Origin: CAVZOY01 sp963777095
GTDB lineage: Bacteria; Actinomycetota; Actinomycetes; Mycobacteriales; Geodermatophilaceae
Assembly (NCBI GenBank): GCA_963777095.1
Contig: CAVZOY010000004.1
Location: forward strand, 124,001 to 188,000
DNA: 64,000 bases
Direction: 5' to 3'
Shown here: positions 30,265 to 39,691 of the stretch, in pieces
Numbering within the stretch: position 1 is the first letter of the stretch
Layout of the letters: every line of letters starts with the position of its first letter
The notes under the pieces: model-generated
Told to the model about the DNA's origin: nothing
Databases searched by the model: none
The model's input: the letters and a program-made list of their open reading frames with translations, nothing else
Made by a program: the position numbers and the translations under genes

Positions 30265-31277
30265 GGCCGGACCACCGGGTCGGCGGGCGCGGCGCCGCCG
30301 TGCTCGTCGTAGTGGACGCCGGTGCCGGTGCGGTGCGGGGCGTGCAGATGTCCGTCGTGGTCGTAGTCGACGTGGTCGCCGTGCTCGACGGGGGTGTGGC
30401 CGCAGCCCTCGCCGTGCTCGTGCGGATGGGCCACGTGCACGCCGGCACGGCGACGGTGCCGGCGACGGCCGGTCGCCTCGCGGACCGCGACGACCGCGGT
30501 GACTCCCAGGAACAGCGCGATCGCCAGCAGCACGATCGTGCCGCCGGACGGCGTCCCCGCGTAGTACGACGCCGCCGTGCCCCCGACGCTGACTCCCAGC
30601 CCGATGGCGCAGGCGAGGTAGACCGTCTGCCGGAAGCTGCGGCCGACGAGCTGCGCGATGGCGCTGGGCACGATCATCAGCGCGCTGATCAGCAGCAGGC
30701 CGACCACGCGCATGGACAGCACGACGGTGGCGGCGACCAGCGCGGCGAGCACGATGTTGAGGCCGAGCACCGGCAGGCCGACGGCGCGGGCGTACTCCTC
30801 GTCGTCGCTGACCGCGTAGAGCCGCTGGCCGAGCAGCACGACGGCGCCGAGCACGACCACGGTGATGCCCGCGAAGACGGCGACGTCGGCGGTGCTGGTG
30901 GTGGTGATCGCACCGAACAGGTAGGCCTCGAGGTTGGTCGCCTGGCCGCGCGGGGCGAGGCTGAGCAGCACCACGCCACCGGCGATCCCGCCGTAGAACA
31001 GCACCGCGAGCGCGACGTCGCCGCTGCTGCGCCCGCGCGCGCGGACCAGCTCGATCAGCACCGCGCCGAGGACGGCGGCGACCAGGGCGGTGCCGACCGG
31101 AGCCGTCGCGGTCAGGACGCCGACGGCGACACCGGTGAGCGCCACGTGCCCGAGCCCGTCGCCGAGCAGGGAGAGCCGCCGCTGGACGAGGAAGACGCCG
31201 ACCGCGGGGGCGACCAGGCCGACCATCAGCGAGGCGAGCAGCGCGCGCTGCATGAAGTCGTAGCCGAGGATCTCCAC
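30261..31277 (-). CDS. znuB: Zinc ABC transporter permease
   Basis: Membrane subunit of a zinc importer, about 338 residues. Eight or nine hydrophobic helices occupy the first 280 residues, including LVQRRLSLLGDGLGHVALTGVAVG, typical of the ABC-3 family. The last 60 residues form an unusual His-rich tail (HVAHPHEHGEGCGHT and similar), probably cytoplasmic and able to hold zinc. GTG 31277 lies one base from the znuC stop. Confidence 0.93.
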   Translation of the reverse strand: MEILGYDFMQRALLASLMVGLVAPAVGVFLVQRRLSLLGDGLGHVALTGVAVGVLTATAPVGTALVAAVLGAVLIELVRARGRSSGDVALAVLFYGGIAGGVVLLSLAPRGQATNLEAYLFGAITTTSTADVAVFAGITVVVLGAVVLLGQRLYAVSDDEEYARAVGLPVLGLNIVLAALVAATVVLSMRVVGLLLISALMIVPSAIAQLVGRSFRQTVYLACAIGLGVSVGGTAASYYAGTPSGGTIVLLAIALFLGVTAVVAVREATGRRRHRRRAGVHVAHPHEHGEGCGHTPVEHGDHVDYDHDGHLHAPHRTGTGVHYDEHGGAAPADPVVRP

Positions 31278-31278
31278 G

Positions 31279-32076
31279 TCAGCGGCTCCCCTCACGGGCG
31301 TCGGTGCCCACCCGCGGCTGGTCGATCCGGTAGCTGCGGCGGTCGGGGCCGTCGGACTCCGGGCCGTGGTGGTGCCCGCCGTCGGCCCACCGCTCGGCGC
31401 CGGCCAGCGGGCCGTCGTAGCGGATCCGGCCGGAGTCCACGACCACCGCGCGGTCGAGGACCGCACCGAGCGGGCCGGTCTCGTGCGTGACGACGAGCAG
31501 CGTCGTCCCGGCGGCCTTGACCCGGGCCAGGACGCCGGCCAGCGCCTCCTGGCTGGCGGCGTCGACACCGGCGGTCGGCTCGTCCATGAGCAGCAGCTCC
31601 GGCTCCGCGGCCAGCGCCCGGGCGACCAGCACGCGCCGCTGCTGACCGCCCGAGAGGGAGGCGACGGGGTCGCCCATGCGGTCGGTGAGGCCGACCGCGG
31701 CGACCGCGTCGGCGACGGCCGCGCGGTCGGCGGGCCCGAGCCGACGGAACAGCCCCAGGCGGGCCAGCCGGCCCACGCTCACGACCTCGCGCACGGTCGC
31801 CGGCACCGCACCGCTCACGGTGTGCCGCTGCGGCACGTAGCCGACCCGGCCGCGCTCGGAGAGCCGGCCGACGGGGGCGCCGAGCACCTCGACCGTGCCG
31901 TCGAGGACGGGAGCCAGGCCCAGCAGGCCACGGGCGAGGGTGGTCTTGCCCGATCCGTTCGACCCCAGCACCGCGACGGCCTCGCCCGGCTGCACGACCA
32001 GGTCGACGTGCTGGACGACGGCGACGTCGTCGTAGCCGATGCTGGCGCCGGCCAGGCGCAGGGCGGGGGTGGTCAC
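31279..32076 (-). CDS. znuC: Zinc ABC transporter ATP-binding protein
   Basis: 265-residue ATPase. Walker A GSNGSGKTT from residue 38, signature LSGGQQRR, Walker B LLLMDEPTAGVD and H-loop VVTHE. The GTG start at 32076 overlaps the end of znuA by four bases. A short His cluster near the C-terminus (DGGHHHGPES) echoes the His-rich features of the rest of the operon. Confidence 0.94.
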   Translation of the reverse strand: MTTPALRLAGASIGYDDVAVVQHVDLVVQPGEAVAVLGSNGSGKTTLARGLLGLAPVLDGTVEVLGAPVGRLSERGRVGYVPQRHTVSGAVPATVREVVSVGRLARLGLFRRLGPADRAAVADAVAAVGLTDRMGDPVASLSGGQQRRVLVARALAAEPELLLMDEPTAGVDAASQEALAGVLARVKAAGTTLLVVTHETGPLGAVLDRAVVVDSGRIRYDGPLAGAERWADGGHHHGPESDGPDRRSYRIDQPRVGTDAREGSR

Positions 32077-32997
32077 GAGCAGGACTGGCCTTCGCGGAGG
32101 ACCTCGGCGTTGGCCCGCATGACGTCGAGGTAGTCGTCGCCGGCGGAGGCGTCGCTGAGGCCCTCCAGCGGGTCGAGCACGGCGGTGTCGACGCCGGCCT
32201 CGTCGGCGACGGTCTCGGCGACGGCCGGGTCGACCAGGGTCTCGGTGTAGACGGTGGTGACGCCGCGCTGCTCGACCAGGTCGGCGATCTCGGCGAGCGC
32301 CGCCGGGTCGGGCTCCTGGGACGGGCTGATCCCGCTGATCCCGACCACCTCGAGACCGTATCGGTCACCGAGGTAGCCGAAGGCCTCGTGCGAGGTCACG
32401 AGGGTGTCCACCCGGCAGTCGGCGAGCGCGCCGCTGATCTCGCTCGTCGAGGGCCTCGAGGTCGGCGCGCAGGTCGGCCGCGTTCTGCTCGTACGTGCCG
32501 GCGTTGTCGGGGTCGAGCTCGGCCAGCCGCCCGGCCAGGGCGTCCCCGACGGCGGCGAGGCGGGTGGGGTCGAGCCAGAAGTGCGGGTCGAGGGCCTCGT
32601 CGTGCTCGTCGGCGTGCTCGCCGCCCGGGGCGGCGGCCATGAGGTCGGCGGCGGTGCCGGCGTCCCAGGCCGAATCGGCGGCCTCGTTCGCCGCCGCCTC
32701 GTCGACCGCGGGCTGGAAGCCCTCGAGGTGGACGAGGAGGTCGGCGTCGGCGATCTCGCCGACGTCCTGCGGCGCGAGTTCGAGGTCGTGCGCCTCGGCG
32801 CCCGGGGGCGTCAGCGAGGCGACCTCGACGAGGTCGCCGCCGACGCGGGCCGTCGTCCACTCCAGCGGATAGAAGCCGGCGACGACCTGGAGGCGGCCGC
32901 CGTCCCCGGGGTCGTCGTCCGCGCCGCAGCCGGCCACGAGCAGGGCGGAGGCGGCGACGACGCGCAGGGTCTTGCCGGACATGGGAATCATTCTCAC
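32073..32997 (-). CDS. znuA: Zinc-binding lipoprotein, ABC substrate-binding (one frameshift)
   Basis: Captures zinc outside the membrane and passes it to ZnuBC. About 307 residues if repaired. A lipoprotein signal ends LLVAGC; a His/Glu-rich loop (GGEHADEHDEALDPHFWLDP) and the conserved histidines of the cluster A-I family follow. One base is inserted near 32440, after LEALDE; the rest reads DTLVTSHEAFGYLGDRYGL. Possible starts are GTG 32997, ATG 32991 and ATG 32982; a Zur-like box covers them all. First gene of the operon. Confidence 0.92.
32982..32996. promoter_or_regulatory. Zur box
   Basis: On the minus strand it reads TGAGAATGATTCCCA, a partly palindromic 15-mer matching 11 of 15 bases of the TGAAAATGATTTTCA-type Zur box known from Streptomyces. 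It overlaps the candidate znuA starts and lies 72 bases from divergent proA. Binding of zinc-loaded Zur would block znuACB-zur transcription. Confidence 0.7.
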
Positions 32998-33068
32998 ATA
33001 GCGCCGTGGGCCCCGGCCGGCGGGGCGCAGCGGCCCGTCGGATCCCGGGTGCCGCGTACCCTTCGGGC

Positions 33069-34322
33069 GTGTCCGAGGCCGCTGACCTGCCGCTGATCGG
33101 GGCCGCCGCGCTGCGTGCGCGAGCGGCCGCCCGGGTGCTGCGCACCCTGCCCTCCGACGTCAAGGACGCCGCGCTCGGCGCGATGGCCGACGCGCTGGTC
33201 GAGCGCACCGACGAGGTGCTCGCCGCCAACGCCGAGGACGTGCAGGCAGCGGCCGACTCCGGCACGCCCGCCGGGATCCTCGACCGGCTCCGGCTCGACG
33301 CCGGGCGGGTGGCCGGCGTGGCCGCCGCACTGCGCGAGCTGATCGCCCTGCCCGACCCGGTCGGCGACGTCGTCCGCGGGTCGACGCTGGCCAACGGCCT
33401 GCAGCTGCGCCAGGTGCGGGTCCCCCTCGGCGTGGTCGGCATCGTCTACGAGGCGCGGCCGAACGTGACCGTCGACGCGGCCGGGCTCTGCCTCAAGAGC
33501 GGCAACGCGGCGCTGCTGCGCGGGTCGGCCTCGGCGTACCGGACGAACGCCGCACTGGTCGCCGTCCTCACCGAGGCGGGGGAGAAGGCCGGGCTGCCCG
33601 CCGGCTCGGTCGAGCTGCTGCCCGCCGACCGGGCGTCGGTCGGGGAGCTGCTGAACGCGCGCGGGCTGGTCGACGTCGTCATCCCGCGCGGCGGGGCGTC
33701 GCTGATCGAGCGGGTCGTCCGCGAGTCGACCGTGCCGGTGATCGAGACCGGCGTCGGCAACTGCCACGTCTACGTCGACGCCTCCGCCGATGCCGCGATG
33801 GCGGAGGCGATCGTGCTGAACGCGAAGACCTCGCGGGTGAGCGTGTGCAACGCCGCGGAGACGCTGCTGGTGCACCGCGACGTGCCGTTCCTGCCGCGGC
33901 TGCTGGGCGCCCTCGTGGACGCGGGTGTGACGCTGCACGGCGACGAGGCCACGCGGGCGGCGCACGACGCCGTCGTCCCGGCCACCGACGAGGACTGGGC
34001 GACCGAGTACCTGTCGATGGACATGGCCGTCCGGGTCGTCGACGACCTGCCGCAGGCGCTGGAGCACATCGCCCGGTGGGGGAGCGGGCACAGCGAGGCG
34101 ATCGTGGCCGACTCGGCGTCCGCGATCGCCGCGTTCACCGCGGGCGTCGACGCGGCCGCGGTGCTGGTCAACGCCTCGACCCGGTTCACCGACGGCGGGG
34201 AGTTCGGCTTCGGCGCGGAGATCGGCATCAGCACCCAGAAGCTGCACGCCCGCGGGCCGCTCGGCCTGCCGGAGCTGACCTCGACGACCTACGTGGTCAC
34301 CGGCTCGGGACACGTGCGCTGA
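33069..34322 (+). CDS. proA: Gamma-glutamyl phosphate reductase
   Basis: Second enzyme of proline synthesis, reducing glutamyl phosphate to the semialdehyde. 417 residues. The catalytic cysteine is Cys260 in RVSVCNAAETLLVH; GIVYEARPNVTVDAAGL and the C-terminal FGFGAEIGISTQKLHARGP are family hallmarks. GTG 33069 has TACCCT six bases upstream, a leaderless arrangement. Divergent from znuA with the Zur box between them. Confidence 0.95.
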   Translation: MSEAADLPLIGAAALRARAAARVLRTLPSDVKDAALGAMADALVERTDEVLAANAEDVQAAADSGTPAGILDRLRLDAGRVAGVAAALRELIALPDPVGDVVRGSTLANGLQLRQVRVPLGVVGIVYEARPNVTVDAAGLCLKSGNAALLRGSASAYRTNAALVAVLTEAGEKAGLPAGSVELLPADRASVGELLNARGLVDVVIPRGGASLIERVVRESTVPVIETGVGNCHVYVDASADAAMAEAIVLNAKTSRVSVCNAAETLLVHRDVPFLPRLLGALVDAGVTLHGDEATRAAHDAVVPATDEDWATEYLSMDMAVRVVDDLPQALEHIARWGSGHSEAIVADSASAIAAFTAGVDAAAVLVNASTRFTDGGEFGFGAEIGISTQKLHARGPLGLPELTSTTYVVTGSGHVR

Positions 34323-34342
34323 GCGCCGGCCCGCCGCGCGGC

Positions 34343-35230
34343 GTGCCGCAGCCACCGCCGCGCCGTCCGCAGTTCGCCTCCGTCGCCGACGTGACCAAGC
34401 GGCTGTCGGAGGCCGGCTACCTGGCCGACGCGCAGATCGCGACGACGGTGTTCCTCGCCGACCGGCTCGGCAAGCCGCTGCTGGTCGAAGGCCCCGCCGG
34501 CGTGGGCAAGACGGAGCTGGCCAAAGCGCTGGCCACGGCCACGGACGCCGAGCTGATCCGGCTGCAGTGCTACGAGGGACTCGACGAGGCGCGCGCCCTG
34601 TACGAGTGGAACTACAAGAAGCAGCTGCTGCGCATCCAGGCCGCGCAGGGCAGCGGCGGTGCCGACTGGGACACCGTGCACGACGACATCTTCGGCGAGG
34701 AGTTCCTGCTCGCCCGCCCGCTGCTGACCGCCATCCGGCGGACCGGGCCGACCGTGCTGCTGGTCGACGAGACCGACAAGGCCGACGTCGAGGTGGAGGG
34801 GCTGCTGCTGGAGGTCCTCTCCGACTTCCAGGTGACCATCCCCGAGCTCGGCACCGTGTCGGCGACCCGCCGGCCGATGGTCGTGCTGACGTCGAACGCC
34901 ACCCGCGAGCTGTCCGAGGCGCTCAAGCGGCGCTGCCTCTACCTGGCCCTGGACTACCCGTCGGCCGAGCGGGAGCGGGAGATCGTCCTGTCGCGGGTGC
35001 CCGATCTCGCGCCGGGACTGGCCGACCAGCTGGTCCGCACGGTGCGCGCGCTGCGGGCGCTGGAGCTGAAGAAGTCGCCGTCGATCTCCGAGACCCTCGA
35101 CTGGGCGCAGACCCTGCTCGAGCTGGGACTGGACACGCTCGACGAGTCGGCCGTCCGGGCCACCCTCGGCGTGGTGCTCAAGCACGCGAGCGACCAGCAG
35201 CGGGCGGCCGCCGAGCTCCGGCTGAACTGA
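34343..35230 (+). CDS. MoxR-type AAA ATPase
   Basis: 295-residue AAA+ ATPase. Walker A EGPAGVGKTELAKALA, Walker B VLLVDETDKAD, sensor-1 VLTSNATRELSEALKRRCLY. It works with the VWA protein encoded next (TGATG overlap); such pairs act as chaperones inserting metal or cofactor into partner enzymes such as CO dehydrogenase. No such enzyme is nearby, so the client is unknown. GTG 34343 is the best start; upstream sequence is low-complexity. Confidence 0.88.
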   Translation: MPQPPPRRPQFASVADVTKRLSEAGYLADAQIATTVFLADRLGKPLLVEGPAGVGKTELAKALATATDAELIRLQCYEGLDEARALYEWNYKKQLLRIQAAQGSGGADWDTVHDDIFGEEFLLARPLLTAIRRTGPTVLLVDETDKADVEVEGLLLEVLSDFQVTIPELGTVSATRRPMVVLTSNATRELSEALKRRCLYLALDYPSAEREREIVLSRVPDLAPGLADQLVRTVRALRALELKKSPSISETLDWAQTLLELGLDTLDESAVRATLGVVLKHASDQQRAAAELRLN

Positions 35231-36651
35231 TGGTCGCCGCACCGGGCGGACTGGCCGGCCACCTGGACGGCTTCGTCCGGGCGGTCCGCGAGGCGGGCAT
35301 CCCGGTCGGCATCAGCCAGGCCGTGGACGCCGCCGAGATCCTCACCGTCGTCGACCTGCTCGACCGCGAGCAACTGCGGCACGGACTCGCCGCGGTGCTG
35401 CTGCAGCGGGCGGCGCAGCGGCCGACCTACGACGTGCTGTTCGACCTCTGGTGGCCGCTGGCTGACCGGCCGTCGCCGGATCTCGGGGGCGACGATCCCG
35501 ACGGCGCCGCAGGGGAGCGACCGGACTCGACCCTCGACGTGCCCGGCGGGGACGACGCCGACCTCGCGGCGCTCATGCGCGAGGAGCTGCTGCGGCTGCT
35601 GCTGGAGGGGGACGACGAGGCGCTGCGCCGGTTCGCGCGGGAGGCGGTCGACCGGCTCGGTCGCAGCAGGCCCTCTCCGTCGGGGCAGTCGTTCTTCGGC
35701 TACCGGGTGATGCGGGCGCTGTCGCCGGACACCCTGGTCGCGCGGCTGCTGTCGGGACTGCTCGCCGACGCGGACCGCGGGAGGCTGGCCGAGCAGGTCG
35801 CCCGGCAGACGGTGCGGGAACGGCTGGCCGCCTTCCGGGCGGCCGTCGAGGCGGAGGTCCGGCGGCGCACCGCAGCCGAGCGGGGCCGCGACGCGGTCGC
35901 CCGCAACGCCGTCCGCCCGCTCGTGGACCAGGTCGACTTCCTGCGCGCGCAGTCGGCGGACCTGGCCGAGCTCCGCCGGGCCGTGGGTCCGCTGGCCCGA
36001 CGGCTGGCGGTGCGGCTGGCCGCGCGGCGCCGGTCCGGGCGGGAGGGGCGACTGGACTTCCGCCGCACCGTGCGGGCCTCCCTGGCCACCGGCGGGGTGC
36101 CGGTCGTGACGCACCACCGTCCGCGGAAGGTGCACAAGCCCGAGCTGGTGGTGCTCTGCGACGTCAGCGGCTCGGTCGCCGGCTTCAGCCACTTCACACT
36201 GCTGCTCACCCAGGCGCTGCGCGAGCACTTCACCGGCGTCCGGGCCTTCGCCTTCGTGGACTCGACCGACGAGGTGACCCGCTTCTTCCGGCCGGGCGTC
36301 GACGTCGTCGATGCCGTGGCACGGATCGGCCGCGAGGCCGACGTGGTCGGCTACGACGGGCACAGCGACTACGGCACGGCCCTGGAGGTCTTCGCCGAAC
36401 GGTGGCCGGCGGCCGTCGGGCCCCGGACGTCGCTGCTCGTGCTGGGGGACGGCCGCACCAACTACCGGCAGCCCGGGGTGCCGGTGCTCGCCGACCTGGT
36501 CCGGCGGGCCCGGTCGGCGCACTGGCTGAACCCGGAGCCCCGCCGGCTGTGGGGGAGCGGCGACTCCGCGGCCCTGCGCTACGCCGAGGTCGTGGACATG
36601 GTCGAGTGCCGCAACGCGGCGCAGCTCGCGGAGTTCGTGACCACCCTCTGA
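35230..36651 (+). CDS. VWA domain (CoxE-like) protein
   Basis: 473-residue partner of the preceding MoxR ATPase. The C-terminal von Willebrand A domain has the metal-site motif CDVSGSVAGFS and a later DGHSDYGTAL; the N-terminal helical part (GFVRAVREAGIPVGISQAVDAAE) is typical of CoxE-like proteins. ATG 35230 overlaps the moxR stop. The pair probably acts as a chaperone complex. Confidence 0.88.
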   Translation: MVAAPGGLAGHLDGFVRAVREAGIPVGISQAVDAAEILTVVDLLDREQLRHGLAAVLLQRAAQRPTYDVLFDLWWPLADRPSPDLGGDDPDGAAGERPDSTLDVPGGDDADLAALMREELLRLLLEGDDEALRRFAREAVDRLGRSRPSPSGQSFFGYRVMRALSPDTLVARLLSGLLADADRGRLAEQVARQTVRERLAAFRAAVEAEVRRRTAAERGRDAVARNAVRPLVDQVDFLRAQSADLAELRRAVGPLARRLAVRLAARRRSGREGRLDFRRTVRASLATGGVPVVTHHRPRKVHKPELVVLCDVSGSVAGFSHFTLLLTQALREHFTGVRAFAFVDSTDEVTRFFRPGVDVVDAVARIGREADVVGYDGHSDYGTALEVFAERWPAAVGPRTSLLVLGDGRTNYRQPGVPVLADLVRRARSAHWLNPEPRRLWGSGDSAALRYAEVVDMVECRNAAQLAEFVTTL

Positions 36652-36888
36652 CCGGCTCGCCGGGTCGCGCAGCCGCGGCCCGCATCAAACGGTCCGGAAC
36701 CGGCCGTAACCCCTGGCCGACTCGCGCGTTGTCCAGGTCGGTGCCGCGCCGTTCGCGGCCCGTCGCCTCCGGTTCCCGGTGGCGATGGCGACCGGCGACA
36801 CGGGGGAGCCGGTCAGCGGCACCGCCCGACCGGCACCGCGTCGGGCCGGCCAGAACCGGTCCGACGCGGTGACGGTTAGGCTCGTTCG

Positions 36889-37515
36889 ATGACAGGTGGC
36901 CGGATCGGCGTGATGGGCGGGACGTTCGACCCCATCCACCACGGTCACCTGGTCGCCGCCAGCGAGGTCGCCGTCCTGTTCGGTCTGGACGAGGTGGTGT
37001 TCGTCCCCACGGGTCAGCCGTGGCAGAAGTCGCAGCGCGTGGTCAGCCCACCGGAGGACCGCTATCTCATGACCGTCATCGCCACGGCGTCCAACCCCCG
37101 GTTCAGCACCAGCCGGGTGGACATCGAGCGCGGTGGCCCGACCTACACGATCGACACGCTGACCGACCTCCAGCGCGAGCGGCCCGACGCCGAGCTGTTC
37201 TTCATCACCGGCGCCGACGCGCTCGAGCAGATCGTCGGCTGGCGCGACAACGAGCGGCTGTTCCAGATGGCCCGCTTCATCGGCGTCACCCGACCCGGCT
37301 ACCAGCTGGCCGACCACCACCTGCCGGAGGGCGTGGTCAGCCTCGTCGAGGTGCCTGCGCTCGCCATCAGCTCCACCGACTGCCGCGAGCGGGTCGCCCG
37401 CGGCATGCCGGTCTGGTACCTCGTCCCCGACGGCGTGGTGCAGTTCATCGAGAAGCGGGGTCTCTACCGGGACGGACCCCGCCGCACCGTCCACCGCCAG
37501 GAGGTATTCGCATGA
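36889..37515 (+). CDS. nadD: Nicotinate-nucleotide adenylyltransferase
   Basis: Makes deamido-NAD from nicotinate mononucleotide and ATP. 208 residues. Nucleotidyltransferase motif GTFDPIHHGHL (11-21, HHGH at 17-20) and ISSTDCRERV near residue 163. ATG 36889 is preceded by TAGGCT with a six-base gap and no ribosome binding site: a probable leaderless start. The 237 bases upstream contain no gene. Overlaps rsfS by four bases. Confidence 0.95.
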   Translation: MTGGRIGVMGGTFDPIHHGHLVAASEVAVLFGLDEVVFVPTGQPWQKSQRVVSPPEDRYLMTVIATASNPRFSTSRVDIERGGPTYTIDTLTDLQRERPDAELFFITGADALEQIVGWRDNERLFQMARFIGVTRPGYQLADHHLPEGVVSLVEVPALAISSTDCRERVARGMPVWYLVPDGVVQFIEKRGLYRDGPRRTVHRQEVFA

Positions 37516-37919
37516 CCGCCTCGGTCGAGGCCCGGGAGACCGCGCAGCTCGCTGCTCAGGCCGCCGCCGACAAGCTCGCCACCGACGTGTCCATCGTCGA
37601 CGTCAGCGACCGGCTGGCGATCACCGACGCCTTCGTGCTCGCCTCCGCGCCGAACGAGCGCCAGGTGCAGTCGATCGTCGACGAGGTCGAGGAGCGGCTG
37701 CGGCAACACGGCATCAGGCCGGTCCGCCGCGAGGGCGTCGCCGAGGCGCGCTGGGTGCTGCTGGACTTCGTCGACGTCGTCGTGCACGTCCAGCACGCCG
37801 AGGAGCGGGCGTACTACGCGCTCGAGCGGCTGTGGAAGGACTGCCCGATCATCCCGTTCGAGGACCGTCCGGCCCACGCGCGGGCGGGGGCGGACGGGAC
37901 GGGGACCTCCGACCGGTGA
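37512..37919 (+). CDS. rsfS: Ribosome silencing factor RsfS
   Basis: 135-residue DUF143 protein that binds L14 and keeps the large subunit from joining under stress. LATDVSIVDVSDRLAITDAFVLASAPNE-type opening, and the DFVDVVVHVQHAEERAYYALERLW block are diagnostic. It follows nadD with a four-base overlap and overlaps the next gene, the standard actinobacterial order. Confidence 0.94.
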   Translation: MTASVEARETAQLAAQAAADKLATDVSIVDVSDRLAITDAFVLASAPNERQVQSIVDEVEERLRQHGIRPVRREGVAEARWVLLDFVDVVVHVQHAEERAYYALERLWKDCPIIPFEDRPAHARAGADGTGTSDR

Positions 37920-38641
37920 CCTCTGGGGCACCGCCCGCGATCGCCGTGTCGCGGGTGATCGTCTGGCGACACGGCCGGACCGGGTGGAACGTCGAAGGAC
38001 GGTTCCAGGGCCAGCAGGACCCACCGCTGGTGGAGGCAGGGCGCCACGAGGCCGCCCGCGCCGCCCGGCACCTGGTCGCCGGCGGACTCCGGGCCGACGA
38101 CGTCGTCGTCGCGACCAGCGACCTCGCGCGGGCGGTGGACACCGCGACCGCGCTGACCGACCTGCTCGGCGTCCGGCTGCACGTCGACCCGCGGCTGCGC
38201 GAGCACGGCCTCGGGCTGTGGGAGGGCCTGACGCGGGCCGAGGTGGCCGAGCGGTACCCGGAGCAGTTCGCCGACTGGCAGGCCGGCCGAGCGGTCCGCG
38301 GGCGCGGTGGCGAGGAGGCCGACGACGTGGCCGCCCGCGCGGTCGCCGCGCTGGCCGACCTGCCGGCGGCAGGCACGGCGGTGGTGGTCACCCACGCGGC
38401 GACGTCCGGTCGGCTCGTCGAGGCACTCCTGGCGCTCGGCCCCGAGCACCGGCGTCTCGTCGGCCCCCTGGCCAACTGCGCGTGGAGCGAGCTGGGCCGC
38501 CAGGGCACGCGGTGGCGGCTGCTGCGGCACAACGTCGCTGCTCCCGAGCCGGCCGAGATCGGCGAGGGCCCGGCACCCACCGCTGCCGGCGGTGAGGAAG
38601 GCCCCCCGCTGCAGGCCGACGACGCCGCAGCCGCGGGCTGA
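37916..38641 (+). CDS. Histidine phosphatase family protein
   Basis: 241-residue phosphoglycerate mutase-like phosphatase. The catalytic RHG (residues 18-20) lies in VIVWRHGRTGWN; the second active-site His is in VVTHAATSG. In Actinobacteria this gene follows rsfS and is often labelled glucosyl-3-phosphoglycerate phosphatase, though substrate cannot be fixed from sequence alone. GTG 37916 overlaps the rsfS stop. The last 35 residues are a disordered acidic tail. Confidence 0.88.
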   Translation: MTSGAPPAIAVSRVIVWRHGRTGWNVEGRFQGQQDPPLVEAGRHEAARAARHLVAGGLRADDVVVATSDLARAVDTATALTDLLGVRLHVDPRLREHGLGLWEGLTRAEVAERYPEQFADWQAGRAVRGRGGEEADDVAARAVAALADLPAAGTAVVVTHAATSGRLVEALLALGPEHRRLVGPLANCAWSELGRQGTRWRLLRHNVAAPEPAEIGEGPAPTAAGGEEGPPLQADDAAAAG

Positions 38642-38688
38642 GCCCTCCACCGGGGCCGGCTGCTGCGGAGGGCGGATAACCTCGCGCA

Positions 38689-39570
38689 ATGCCGGTCGCC
38701 GTCGTCACCGACTCGACGGCGTACCTGCCTCCCGAGGCGGTCGAGCAGTACGGGATCGAAGTCGTGCCGCTGTACGTCGTCCTCGCGGGAAGGTCGGGCG
38801 AGGAGGGCAGGGACATCAGCCCGGCCGACGTGGCCCGCGCCCTCTCGGTGCGGGGCCAGCACGTGTCCACCTCCCGGCCGACGCCGGGCGACTTCGTGGC
38901 GGCCTACCGCCGTTGCCTGGACGCGGGAGCCGAGCAGCTCGTCTCCGTGCACCTGTCCGCCGAGCTCTCCGGCACCTGGGACGCGGCCCGCCTGGCCGCC
39001 GCCCAGGTCGGTGAGCACATCGTGCGGGTCGTCGACTCCCGGTCGGTCGCCATGGGGACGGGCTTCGCGGTGCTGGCAGCCGCCCGCGCCGCGGCGGCGG
39101 GCGCCGGGCTCGACGCGGTCGTCGAGACCGCCCGACGGACGGCCGCGGCCAGCCGGATGTTCTTCGTCGTCGAGACCCTGGAGCATCTCCGGCGGGGCGG
39201 GCGGATCGGCCCGGCGGCCGCGCTGCTGGGTTCCGCGCTCGCGGTCAAGCCGCTGCTGCACGTCAAGGACGGCGCGGTCGTGCCGCTGGAGAAGGTGCGT
39301 ACCTCGGCCAGGGCGCTCAACCGGCTGGTACAGCGTGCCGTCGAGGCGGCCGGGAGCGGTCCGGTCGCGGTCGCGGTCCACCACCTCGCCGCCGCGGAGC
39401 GCGCCGACCGCCTGGCGGCCGAACTGCGCGAGCGACTGCCGCAGATCACCGTGCTGTACGTGAGCGAGATCGGCGCCGCGATCGGCGCGCACGTCGGGCC
39501 CGGTTCCGTAGGGGTCGTCGTGTCGCCCGAGGAGTCGTCGGAGCAGCCGCAGCAGGAGCGGTCGGAGTGA
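38689..39570 (+). CDS. DegV family fatty-acid-binding protein
   Basis: 293 residues. The fold binds one fatty acid between two domains; the family includes FakB subunits of fatty acid kinase. N-terminus VAVVTDSTAYLPPE, then STSRPTPGDF, SVHLSAELSGTWDAA and a C-terminal HVGPGSVGVVV, all family landmarks. ATG 38689 lies six bases after TAACCT, a leaderless start. No FakA partner is in the window. Confidence 0.9.
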   Translation: MPVAVVTDSTAYLPPEAVEQYGIEVVPLYVVLAGRSGEEGRDISPADVARALSVRGQHVSTSRPTPGDFVAAYRRCLDAGAEQLVSVHLSAELSGTWDAARLAAAQVGEHIVRVVDSRSVAMGTGFAVLAAARAAAAGAGLDAVVETARRTAAASRMFFVVETLEHLRRGGRIGPAAALLGSALAVKPLLHVKDGAVVPLEKVRTSARALNRLVQRAVEAAGSGPVAVAVHHLAAAERADRLAAELRERLPQITVLYVSEIGAAIGAHVGPGSVGVVVSPEESSEQPQQERSE

Positions 39571-39691
39571 CATGCCGGCAGGGTGCCTCGGCCGGATGAC
39601 GGTGCAGTACCGGTCGTCCACAGCCGAACTCTCCGTCCACAGATCCAGCCGAGGGCCCGTCGGGCCGGTTCGTCGCTCCTAGCGTCGCGGC

